Below, piece after piece: positions 43,327-51,186 of a DNA stretch of 64,000 nt. Origin of the DNA: Pseudomonas brassicacearum (GTDB taxonomy: Bacteria > Pseudomonadota > Gammaproteobacteria > Pseudomonadales > Pseudomonadaceae); NCBI RefSeq assembly GCF_009601685.2, contig NZ_CP045701.2, forward strand, positions 3,348,001 to 3,412,000. Direction: 5' to 3'. Numbering within the stretch: position 1 is the first letter of the stretch; every line of letters begins with the position of its first letter. The notes below the pieces were generated by a model. The model ran no database searches, was not told where the DNA came from, and saw only the letters and a program-made list of their open reading frames with translations. A program made the translations under genes and the position numbers.

Positions 43327-43371
43327 ACCTGCGGGAGCGGTGCCTCGCTGACGATGGTGGTGAATGCTACA

Positions 43372-43477
43372 CCGCCTTCGCAAGCAAGCCCGCTCCCACA
43401 CTTTCCAATGTCATCCAAAAAAATCATGCTCATCACAAATCCCTTTGTGGGAGCGGGCTTGCTCGCGAAAGCGGTGG
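43372..43477. repeat. REP-like palindrome pair
   Basis: CCGCCTTCGCAAGCAAGCCC (43372 on) and the inverse ending GCTCGCGAAAGCGGTGG (43477) around 45 bp. Lies between convergent SDR2 and feaR genes. Confidence 0.88.
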
Positions 43478-43508
43478 TTCAGACTGCAAAGCTATTGGAT
43501 ATGTCCAC

Positions 43509-44471
43509 TCAAGCCACCCCCTGCCCCACCTGCAAACGGCTGGAACGAAACTCCTTGGGCGACAGCTCGAACTGCTTCTTGAACGAACGGCTGAAATGCG
43601 CCGAATCGGTAAAGCCCCATTTGTAAGCGATCGAGGTAATGGACTCGTCCCGCAGGAACGGGTTGGTCAGGTCATCGGCGCTGCGCTTGAGCCGGGCACG
43701 CTGGATGTAGCGGCAAACGCTGTCATCCTGCTCTTCGAACAAACGATACAGATGCCGCACCGAAATATTCAGCCGATTGGCCAGGCCCACCGGGCTGAGG
43801 CCGGGCTGGGTCAATGACTCGTCGATGACCTTCTGCACATAGCTGCGCAAGTGGCTGCCCTGCAAGGCAGCCCCCTCGTCACGGGCATCGCTGCCGTGTT
43901 CCAGGGCCGAGCCCAACAGCGAAACGAAGGCACTCTGCAAGGCCTCACCTTCACCCGCTGCGCCCTCGCCGTCCGGCGTGTCCTTGCACAGCTGGTCCAT
44001 CAACACATGCAGCATTCGCCCACACGCCTTGCTGGACGAAACCTTGCCAAAGGTCTTGGTTTCACCGCCCAGTTGCCTCGACACGTCCTGGCGAGACAAG
44101 GACAGCACCGCGTGCTCGATCAGGCCGAACGGGGTGATTTCAAGCGCCCCCACTGAATCCATCAACAACAATTCACCGGGCGCCAACTGGATGCTCTGAC
44201 CGTTCTGGGTAATGCGGCAGTAGCCACTGCGCTGGCTGACCAGGAGGCAATCCTGGTCATCATCGTGATCGGCGTTGGGCGAGTGACGCTTGATGTTACC
44301 GGCGTTGGTGCGCAGGTTCGCGAGGGCAAGGCCCCCACGCTGGAAATTCGACACTTCACCAATAAACAGCGAGCGATTGAAGGCCAGCTCGGTAACGAAG
44401 TGACCGCAAGTCGCCCGCAGATCCCGGTTCCAGGTGTCCAGACCATCCTGCCCAACCTGTTGCATGCTCAT
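43509..44471 (-). CDS. feaR: FeaR-like AraC-family activator
   Basis: A 320-residue regulator: N-terminal AraC-binding-like domain (about 1-200) and C-terminal helix-turn-helix pair (SPVGLANRLNISVRHLYRLFEEQ and ITSIAYKWGFTDSAHFSRSFKKQF). FeaR in E. coli activates tynA and feaB for phenylethylamine and tyramine use, responding to the aldehyde product. Here likely targets are the aldehyde dehydrogenase (49606), the permease operon and perhaps the oxidase. An AACAATAA motif lies 19 bp before its start, so regulator synthesis itself may be under Crc control, and a GTTAACATGTTATC palindrome lies upstream. Confidence 0.88.
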   Translation of the reverse strand: MSMQQVGQDGLDTWNRDLRATCGHFVTELAFNRSLFIGEVSNFQRGGLALANLRTNAGNIKRHSPNADHDDDQDCLLVSQRSGYCRITQNGQSIQLAPGELLLMDSVGALEITPFGLIEHAVLSLSRQDVSRQLGGETKTFGKVSSSKACGRMLHVLMDQLCKDTPDGEGAAGEGEALQSAFVSLLGSALEHGSDARDEGAALQGSHLRSYVQKVIDESLTQPGLSPVGLANRLNISVRHLYRLFEEQDDSVCRYIQRARLKRSADDLTNPFLRDESITSIAYKWGFTDSAHFSRSFKKQFELSPKEFRSSRLQVGQGVA

Positions 44472-44489
44472 GGCATTCTCCGCAATGGC

Positions 44490-44497
44490 TTATTGTT
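44490..44497 (-). promoter_or_regulatory. Crc/Hfq-type catabolite motif before feaR (AACAATAA)
   Basis: AAAAACAATAA on the coding strand, 19 bp before the feaR start, next to GGAGA. Confidence 0.6.
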
Positions 44498-44511
44498 TTT
44501 GTACGGCAATA

Positions 44512-44525
44512 GTTAACATGTTATC
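44512..44525. promoter_or_regulatory. Palindrome upstream of feaR
   Basis: GTTAACATGTTATC, with perfect 10-bp centre TAACATGTTA, lies about 40 bp before the feaR start in an A+T-rich patch. Candidate operator for autoregulation. Confidence 0.4.
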
Positions 44526-44594
44526 TATATGCGCGCAACAAGTACCTGATCGCCAGAGCAGTAGCAGGAATGATGCCAGGGTAGAACAAAGGAA

Positions 44595-45215
44595 TCAGAG
44601 CGTTGCCAACACCCTCTGCAGGCCGCTCAAGGTCGTCAGCAAGACGGCGCGCTGCTCCCGGCTCAACGGGATATAGCGACGAAAGGCCGGCATGCGATTG
44701 ACCACTTCGCTACCGCCCATGTGTTCCAGGCGCACGCACCACTGGTGTCCCTGCAGATCGATGCGCAGACGTTTGAAATCCAGCGGCATGAGCGCCTGGT
44801 ACAGCGCAGGATCCTTCTCCACCGCCGCCTGCAACCGGGTCGCCAGATCACTGCGCCCGTCCCGCTGTCGGCAACGAATGCCGCTACGCCGAACAGCCCC
44901 ACCGTGGTGCAGTTCCAGGCGCGCCGTGCCCTCTCGGGAAGCAGGCACGCGCAGGACGAACTCGGTCATCACCAGGTGCATCAACAGCTGCGACTCGGTG
45001 CGTTCGACAATCTCCAACTGCAAGCTGCCGTCGTCGGTGGCTGCCGTCGCCATAGCCGGGCCCGCCACCTCGAATCGCGCCAGCGCCAGGTTGCGCCGCA
45101 GATGCTCCAGGGTCACCCCAGGCCGATAACCGGCCGGGGCGCGCCGGGCGCTGAACAACTCAGACAATTTTTGCAGCAGGGTCGACAAACTCGCCCGCAT
45201 GTTGCCCTGGCTCAT
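44595..45215 (-). CDS. Uncharacterised protein, possibly DUF3156 family
   Basis: A 206-residue basic soluble protein rich in Arg, with no signal peptide or membrane helix. Segments such as RASLSTLLQKLSELF, LLMHLVMTEFVLRVPASREGTARLELHHGG and VCVRLEHMGGSEVVNRMP recall small proteins coded beside aromatic-amine permeases in Pseudomonas (DUF3156 by memory, not verified). The start overlaps the permease gene by 56 nt; AAGGAG at 7 nt before ATG 45215 supports it. Tight linkage with the permease suggests a role in transport or its control. Confidence 0.7.
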   Translation of the reverse strand: MSQGNMRASLSTLLQKLSELFSARRAPAGYRPGVTLEHLRRNLALARFEVAGPAMATAATDDGSLQLEIVERTESQLLMHLVMTEFVLRVPASREGTARLELHHGGAVRRSGIRCRQRDGRSDLATRLQAAVEKDPALYQALMPLDFKRLRIDLQGHQWCVRLEHMGGSEVVNRMPAFRRYIPLSREQRAVLLTTLSGLQRVLATL

Positions 45216-46659
45216 GGGAGAACTCCTTGGCCAGCACGTCTTCCACAGACGCCGGCTTGAATGGATTGACTTTCTGTACCACCAGGGTCCAGAACAAGGC
45301 GTACGCTGCGGTGCCACCGAGCATCACCGCAAAGGGCACATAGATGTCCGCCGGATTCATGCCGGGCGGTGTGATGAACCACATGCCCAGCACAATGCCG
45401 ACACTGGACAGGATCTGTGGCAACGGGAACCACGGCGAGCGATAGGCCCGCGGCAGATCAGGGCGACGAATCCGCAGGCTGACCACCGACACGGTCACCA
45501 GCAGGTAGGCAAAACTCCAGGCGCACACCGCGGCCAACACCAGGTGCATGATGTTGTCGGTATTGCCGCCCAGCCACAACGCATGCAGGCAAGGAATCAG
45601 CATCGCCACCAGGATGCACAGCAGCGGCGTCTTGAAGCGTGGATGCAGATAAGTGAAAGCCTTCGGCAACGCGCCGTCCACCGCCATGCCGTAGAGAATC
45701 CGCGGTACACCGGCCATCAGGGTGTTGATGGTCGCCGCACCGGCAAACAGAAAGCCGATGCCCAGCCACATCGGGCCGATATCGCCCATGACCTGTTCGG
45801 CGAACCGTGGAATGGCCATGGGCGTGTCCAGCAGATGCACGCCAGTGGCGGCATCGAGCAGCACGTTTTCCACCTGGCGCTTCATGGCTGCACCGTAGAT
45901 GAACATGCAGGTGGCGACGCTGAACAAGCCCAGCATCATGGCCCGGGGCATGGTGCGGGCGGACTGGCGCAGGTCCGGCGCCAGCGGCGTGACGAATTCA
46001 CAGCCGACAAACATGAACATAGCCATGCCCACCAGCGACAGCACCGTGACCATATCGGTGCCCACCACGGACGCACCAAACCAGCCCTCCAGCTCCACCG
46101 CCGGTGCGGCGATCAAGCCCAACACGCCGAAGACCATGAGGGTCGTCCACATGCCGAACGTCAGGATGATTTCGGCCCGGCCAAAAGCACTGACGCCGAA
46201 GGCATTGAGCACACCAAAGACCACCACGAACCCCACGCCCAGCAACCAGGAACCGCCTGCCGATTCGGCCAGGGTGTTGAGGTGTTCGAAGTTCACCAGG
46301 GCCATGACACCGGCCAGGATGGTCTCGGCGGTGCCGGCAAACACATGGACAATCAGGTAGGCCGACAATGTCCCGGTAATCGCAAAGAAACGGCCCATGC
46401 CACAGTTGATGTAGTCATAGACCGAGCCGGTGGTCGGGAGAATCGATGCTGCCTCGGCAAACGTCGTCGCCTGGGCCAGCATCATTACCACGGCGATCAG
46501 CATTGCCACGGCAAAGGCGCTGCCGCCGATGCCAAAGCCCATGGTCGCGGTGAGAATCACGGGGCTTGCCATGATCAGGCCAATGGTGCTGGCCAACGCG
46601 GTGGGAAAACCCACCGAACCTCGGTTCAAGTGCTCGGTGAGCCTGTCATTGATCGACAT
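45160..46659 (-). CDS. APC-family amino acid/amine permease
   Basis: A 499-residue membrane protein with twelve to thirteen helices. APC marks include STIGLIMASPVI at helix 1, SILPTTGSVYDYINCGMG at helix 2-3 and ATINTLMAGVPRILYGMAVDGALPKAF near helix 8. It is set between feaR and an outer-membrane barrel gene, which points to uptake of tyramine or phenylethylamine across the inner membrane. ATG 46659 follows AGGA; upstream in-frame ATG 46725 has no ribosome site. The 3' end is overlapped by the downstream gene. Confidence 0.9.
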   Translation of the reverse strand: MSINDRLTEHLNRGSVGFPTALASTIGLIMASPVILTATMGFGIGGSAFAVAMLIAVVMMLAQATTFAEAASILPTTGSVYDYINCGMGRFFAITGTLSAYLIVHVFAGTAETILAGVMALVNFEHLNTLAESAGGSWLLGVGFVVVFGVLNAFGVSAFGRAEIILTFGMWTTLMVFGVLGLIAAPAVELEGWFGASVVGTDMVTVLSLVGMAMFMFVGCEFVTPLAPDLRQSARTMPRAMMLGLFSVATCMFIYGAAMKRQVENVLLDAATGVHLLDTPMAIPRFAEQVMGDIGPMWLGIGFLFAGAATINTLMAGVPRILYGMAVDGALPKAFTYLHPRFKTPLLCILVAMLIPCLHALWLGGNTDNIMHLVLAAVCAWSFAYLLVTVSVVSLRIRRPDLPRAYRSPWFPLPQILSSVGIVLGMWFITPPGMNPADIYVPFAVMLGGTAAYALFWTLVVQKVNPFKPASVEDVLAKEFSHEPGQHAGEFVDPAAKIV

Positions 46660-46952
46660 GGTGCAAGGTCCTCGAAAGCGGATTTTTAGTATGGATGCCA
46701 CAGCCGTCCAGGAGCCGGCGATCATGCCTTCCCCAACCGGTTCCTGATCGAAACGGCGTTGCGTGCAGCATTACTCTGCGCCGCCCCCGCCCCGGGCGTC
46801 TTGCCCATGTCTGCCGCCGCTTTTGTTGCTGCCTGCCAACACCGCCACGCTGGCGGCCTGAGTCAATTCCATGGCAGGCAAGTGAAAGACTTCCCCCGCT
46901 GCCACTCCTCTTAATGCGCCCTCTACTGTCCTATTACACTGGGGAATCCACC

Positions 46953-48278
46953 ATGGAGCACACACGCCGTTCATCTTTGCGCAACGCCATCGGCCTGGGC
47001 ATCGCCCTGCTGAGTGCCAACTCGTCGGTCCAGGCTTATGAGCTTTACACCGACGAAGACACCACCGTCACCGGCAACTTCCTGGCGGTCTACGGACTGT
47101 TCAACAGCCGCAAGAACTACGACGGCACAGCCGGCGGTTCGAGCTGGCGCGAAGGTTTCATCAAGTATGGCCTGAGTATCGACCAGACACTCGGCGGCCT
47201 GGGCAGTGTCTACGGCACGGCCAACCTGGTCAGCTCCGGCACCTGGGGCGACGGCGACGCAGGCGGCTTGAGCGATGGTTCCGAGCGCACCACCAAGTTC
47301 GATGAAGCCTTTGCCGGCTGGCGTTCGGGGGAGCTGTTCCCGGCGCTGGGCAAGGACGGTGTCGACCTGTCCTACGGCCGCCAGGTGATCACCCTGGGCG
47401 ACGGTTTCATCATCAACGATGATGGCCTGAACCTGGGCAAAGGCGTGGCCGATGGCGAGCTCAACCGCGGCGGCGCCTATTACCTGGCGGCCCGGCATGC
47501 CTTCGACAAAACCGCTGTGGTGCGCCTGGGCGGCAAGGAAGGCGTGCATGGCAGCCTGATGTGGATCAAGTCCGACAACCGCGCCCAGGCCAACACCGAA
47601 ATGGCCGCCAGCACCCTGGAATACACCGCCGCGCCTGGCACCCTGGGGCTGACCTACATCCACGGCATCGATGTCGATGACCGCTACGCCAGCGATTTCC
47701 AGAAACAGCGCGAAGGCATGGACATCTACAGCCTGCGCGGCGCCGGGAATGCCGGCATCGAGAATGCCCACTTCTCCTTCGAGTATGCCTGGCAGGACAA
47801 GGACGCGGGCCCGGAGAAAGCCTGGTACACCGAAGCCGGCTACACCTTCGCCGACCTGCCCTGGACGCCGGACCTGACCTATCGCTACAGCCGCTACTCC
47901 AAGGATTGGGACTCGATGTTCAACGGCCAGAGCCGCGGCTATGGCACTTGGTTCCAGGGTGAAGTGGCGGGCAACTATGCCGGCCCGTTCAACAGCAACA
48001 CCGCCATCCAGCACGTGGGCCTCAAGCTCAAGCCGGCAGAGACCGTGACCATTGGGGCGCTGTTCTTCGACTACCAGACCTTGCACACCCGTGAAGCGCT
48101 GAACCTCGACGCGCAGGAGCTGGACCTTTACGTGGAATGGGCGGTCAATGAGCACCTGATCGTCACGCCGCTGGTGGGCCTGTACAAGCCTGAGAAGGAT
48201 GCGGACAGCGGTGGCAATCAGGTCGGCGGCAACGGCACCAACGTCTACAGCCAGTTGGTGGTGGCGGTTCCGTTCTAG
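46953..48278 (+). CDS. Outer-membrane beta-barrel (porin-like) protein
   Basis: A 441-residue precursor with signal peptide ending SVQA-YE (about residue 28) and alternating strands through to the terminal Phe (LVVAVPF), the mark of an outer-membrane barrel. Family unclear: segments such as LSYGRQVITLGDGFIINDDGLNLGKG resemble substrate-specific aromatic-compound porins with DUF1302-like or alginate-export-like barrels. Divergent from the amine permease by 293 bp, it may serve the outer-membrane step of amine uptake. GGGGA precedes ATG 46953. Confidence 0.82.
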   Translation: MEHTRRSSLRNAIGLGIALLSANSSVQAYELYTDEDTTVTGNFLAVYGLFNSRKNYDGTAGGSSWREGFIKYGLSIDQTLGGLGSVYGTANLVSSGTWGDGDAGGLSDGSERTTKFDEAFAGWRSGELFPALGKDGVDLSYGRQVITLGDGFIINDDGLNLGKGVADGELNRGGAYYLAARHAFDKTAVVRLGGKEGVHGSLMWIKSDNRAQANTEMAASTLEYTAAPGTLGLTYIHGIDVDDRYASDFQKQREGMDIYSLRGAGNAGIENAHFSFEYAWQDKDAGPEKAWYTEAGYTFADLPWTPDLTYRYSRYSKDWDSMFNGQSRGYGTWFQGEVAGNYAGPFNSNTAIQHVGLKLKPAETVTIGALFFDYQTLHTREALNLDAQELDLYVEWAVNEHLIVTPLVGLYKPEKDADSGGNQVGGNGTNVYSQLVVAVPF

Positions 48279-48288
48279 ACGGCCGACC

Positions 48289-48381
48289 GTAGGAGCTGCC
48301 GGAGGCTGCGATCTTTTGATCTTTCGCTTGGGACTCAAGTGTCTTTGGAAAGATCGCAGCCTCGTTGCACTCGACAGCTCC
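48289..48381. repeat. Long intergenic palindrome, copy 5
   Basis: GTAGGAGCTGCCGGAGGCTG (48289 on) to CACTCGACAGCTCCAC (48381). The first arm has a deletion relative to other copies, so it is probably decaying. Confidence 0.75.
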
Positions 48382-48428
48382 ACACAGCTACACAGCTCTT
48401 ACGCAGCTCCGGGGTACGGTTGCCGTGC

Positions 48429-49397
48429 TTATTTGTGCTGATGCAACATGGTCTGGATCTGATGGGTCGCCTGCCGGGTGCTTTGCGCCAGCTTGCGCAC
48501 CTCATCGGCGACCACCGAGAAACCGCGCCCGACATCGCCGGCCCTGGCCGCCTCAATCGCGGCGTTCAAGGCGAGCAGATTGGTCTGGTCGGCGATGCCC
48601 TTGATCACCCCCACCACCGTGGCAATCTGGGCGTAGGTCACCTGGTTCTGTTCGAGCATGCGCTGGTGGGTGGACTGGGCCGAGCGCTCATCGCTGATAT
48701 CGCGCACCGCCCCAATGACCCGCACCAGTTGCCCATGCGAGTCGCGCACCGCCCGACCGCGTTCACGACACCAGATGTAATCCCGGGTCTTGTGGCGCAT
48801 CCGGTATTCAAAGACGTATTCACCGCTGCCCTGGGGGCCAAGGATTTCCCGGTCGAAAATGGCCATGATCTTGGGCAGGTCGTCCGGGTGGGTTATGCCG
48901 ACCTGGGCATCCCAGCCATCGGGCAAGTCATCCGGCCCATAACCCAGCAGCGAACGGAATTGACTGGAAAAGCGCATGCCACTGGCCGGGTGTTGCAAAT
49001 CACCGTTGACGACCGTGATATCCCAGCAGCCTTCAGTCAGGGTCGATTGCAGCAACTCCCAGATCTGCGCATCCTGGCGATGTTGCAGCAGCTGCTGGCG
49101 GTGTTCGTCCAGACGAGTTTCAAGCAGCTGCTCGCGCTCGCGGGCTGGCTCCAGTTGCTGGCGAGCCCTGTGCAACTCACGCTCGCTGTGCTGCCATTGC
49201 AGGGTTTGTGCCTGCAGCTGTGCTTCGACCTGATGCAAGTGTGCCGTCGTGCTCGCCATCTGCTGCGCATGCCGCTCAAGGACGGTGCGCAGTTGCGGAT
49301 ACGCGTCGAGCATTGGCGTGTCCTCCAGTTCGCCGGTCAGCACACGCTGCACCTGTGCAATCAACGCCAGTTTCTGTTTGTTGGTCTGGAGAAACAT
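48429..49397 (-). CDS. Soluble PAS-domain chemoreceptor with minimal signalling hairpin
   Basis: A 322-residue cytoplasmic protein without membrane helices. Residues 1-115 form a Gln/Glu/Arg-rich coiled coil ([20 protein letters not shown]), 116-235 a PAS fold ([43 protein letters not shown]), and the end holds only the chemoreceptor tip ([44 protein letters not shown]). The methylation helices of normal receptors are absent, so adaptation by CheR/CheB is unlikely. It lies among amine-catabolic genes next to the aldehyde dehydrogenase, consistent with energy or metabolite taxis tied to this pathway. Confidence 0.88.
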   Translation of the reverse strand: MFLQTNKQKLALIAQVQRVLTGELEDTPMLDAYPQLRTVLERHAQQMASTTAHLHQVEAQLQAQTLQWQHSERELHRARQQLEPAREREQLLETRLDEHRQQLLQHRQDAQIWELLQSTLTEGCWDITVVNGDLQHPASGMRFSSQFRSLLGYGPDDLPDGWDAQVGITHPDDLPKIMAIFDREILGPQGSGEYVFEYRMRHKTRDYIWCRERGRAVRDSHGQLVRVIGAVRDISDERSAQSTHQRMLEQNQVTYAQIATVVGVIKGIADQTNLLALNAAIEAARAGDVGRGFSVVADEVRKLAQSTRQATHQIQTMLHQHK

Positions 49398-49605
49398 CGC
49401 CCGCCCCTATGCCATCAAGTCGAAACCCGGATCTGATCGCAAACCGGCCGGGCTGGCTTGTTCCTGCCTGCACGCCGCCTTGCACCTGGCTGCCAACCAC
49501 GCAGGCTGGCAGCCACAGACATACGGCGCGGCAGGCACAGTCAAGCCGGACGCTCCTGTCGGGATTACCCTCGCAGCTTTCCCTATTCGCGATCAGGAAA
49601 CCCTC

Positions 49606-51093
49606 ATGAGCGATATTGCCCTGCTGCCTCAGGTCGAAGCCTTTCTCGCCAGACATCACGCCCTGTTCATCGACGGTGGTTATGTCCAAAGCCAGAGCAG
49701 CCAGACGCTGGACGTCGTCAACCCTGCTACCGGCCAAGTCATCGCCCAGGTCAGCGACGCCGCTCCCGCCGACATTGATGTGGCGGTGGCGTCGTCCCGC
49801 CGCGGCTTCAAGCAGTGGTCCCAAACGGCACCTGCGGTCCGCGGCCATGTGCTGCTCAAGTTGGCTGACTTGCTGGAACGCAACCGCGAAGAGCTGGCGC
49901 AGATCGAAACCTGCCAGTCGGGGAAGATCATCCACATCTCCCGGGCCTTCGAAGTCGACCAGGCCGCACATTTCCTGCGCTACTACGCCGGCTGGGCGAC
50001 CAAGATCAACGGCGAGACGATCACCCCCTCATTGCCGTCCTTCGCGGGCGAACGCTACACCGCGTTCACCTTGCGCGAACCGGTCGGTGTGGTGGTCGGT
50101 ATCGTGCCGTGGAATTTCTCCACCATGATCGCCATCTGGAAACTGGCCTCAGCCCTGGTGACCGGTTGCAGCATCATCATCAAGCCCAGCGAGTTCACCC
50201 CACTGACCATCCTGCGCATCGCTGAACTGGCCATCGAGGCCGGCCTTCCAGCCGGTGCCCTGAACGTGCTGACCGGCGGCGGCCAGGTGGGCAAAGGGCT
50301 GATCGAACACCCAGGCACCAACAAGGTCTCGTTCACCGGTTCCGTGCCCACCGGCCTGGCGGTGGGCCAGGCGGCCATGGGTGCCGGGTTGACTCGTGCG
50401 ACCTTGGAGCTGGGCGGGAAGAATGCGGCGGGGTTCCTGCGTGATATCGACCCCGAGGTGGCGGTCAACGGCATCATCGAGGCGGGCTTTCTGCATTCGG
50501 GGCAGATCTGCGCTGCAGCGGAACGGTTCTTTGTCCATCGCTCGCAGATCGAGTCGATCATGGACGAACTGGCCCAGCGCCTGAGCAAACTCACCATCGG
50601 CTCGCCCCTGGACGAACGCACTGAATTCGGTCCGGTGACCAACCGCCAGCACCAGCACAAACTCGCAGAATTCTTCGCCAAGGCCCGTGCACAGAACAAC
50701 ACCATCGTCCATGGCGGCAAGCTGATCGATGGGCCGGGTTGCTATGTGGAGCCGACCATCATCCTCGCCCATCGCCGCGATGACAGCCTGCTCAACGAAG
50801 AAACCTTCGGCCCGATCGCCACGTTCTTCCCTTACGACAGTGAAGAGGAACTGCTGGAGCTGATGAACGATACCCCCTACGGCCTGAGCGCCAGCCTCTG
50901 GACCAACGACCTGGGCAAAGCCCTGCGCATGGTCCCCGCCATCGAAGCCGGTACGGTCTGGGTGAACATGCACACCCTGCTCGACCCGGCCGTGCCTTTT
51001 GGCGGCAGCAAATCTTCTGGGATAGGCCGTGAATTCGGCAGTGCATTCATTGACGACTACACCGAGCTGAAATCGGTGATGATCCGCTACTGA
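49606..51093 (+). CDS. feaB: Phenylacetaldehyde/4-hydroxyphenylacetaldehyde dehydrogenase (FeaB/PeaE/StyD type)
   Basis: A 495-residue NAD-dependent aldehyde dehydrogenase. Marks: EPVGVVVGIVPWNFSTMIAIWKLASAL, catalytic Glu in LELGGKNA, catalytic Cys in HSGQICAAAERFF, and FGGSKSSGIGREFG. The N terminus MSDIALLPQVEAFLARHHALFIDG is the one seen in phenylacetaldehyde dehydrogenases of Pseudomonas phenylethylamine and styrene routes. It links the amine oxidase product to 4-hydroxyphenylacetate for C1/C2 and the hpa operon. ATG 49606 is the start at the conserved N terminus. Confidence 0.92.
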   Translation: MSDIALLPQVEAFLARHHALFIDGGYVQSQSSQTLDVVNPATGQVIAQVSDAAPADIDVAVASSRRGFKQWSQTAPAVRGHVLLKLADLLERNREELAQIETCQSGKIIHISRAFEVDQAAHFLRYYAGWATKINGETITPSLPSFAGERYTAFTLREPVGVVVGIVPWNFSTMIAIWKLASALVTGCSIIIKPSEFTPLTILRIAELAIEAGLPAGALNVLTGGGQVGKGLIEHPGTNKVSFTGSVPTGLAVGQAAMGAGLTRATLELGGKNAAGFLRDIDPEVAVNGIIEAGFLHSGQICAAAERFFVHRSQIESIMDELAQRLSKLTIGSPLDERTEFGPVTNRQHQHKLAEFFAKARAQNNTIVHGGKLIDGPGCYVEPTIILAHRRDDSLLNEETFGPIATFFPYDSEEELLELMNDTPYGLSASLWTNDLGKALRMVPAIEAGTVWVNMHTLLDPAVPFGGSKSSGIGREFGSAFIDDYTELKSVMIRY

Positions 51094-51101
51094 GGTTCAA
51101 A

Positions 51102-51125
51102 GGCTCTGGGACAACACCCAGAGCC
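51102..51125. terminator. Hairpin between convergent feaB and RND genes
   Basis: GGCTCTGGG-ACAACA-CCCAGAGCC, a perfect 9-bp stem with 6-nt loop starting 9 bp past the feaB stop codon. No U-run, but position favours termination. Confidence 0.65.
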
Positions 51126-51186
51126 CTGCCCAGCAAAATCCCCTTGTTCAGCAATGGGTATACACGCCCAAAAACGCCAGGCCAAT

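Noticed and set aside
45199..46689. Open frame of 496 codons opposite the APC permease
   Set aside because: Composition (His, Gln, Gly, Arg) is that of an antisense shadow; the permease is well supported.
46971..48383. Open frame opposite the porin-like gene
   Set aside because: Antisense composition; the plus-strand gene has a signal peptide, barrel pattern and terminal Phe.
25888..51093. Genomic island or prophage carrying the catabolic genes
   Set aside because: No tRNA junction, integrase, transposase or composition shift was seen at the borders; palindromic elements alone do not show transfer.
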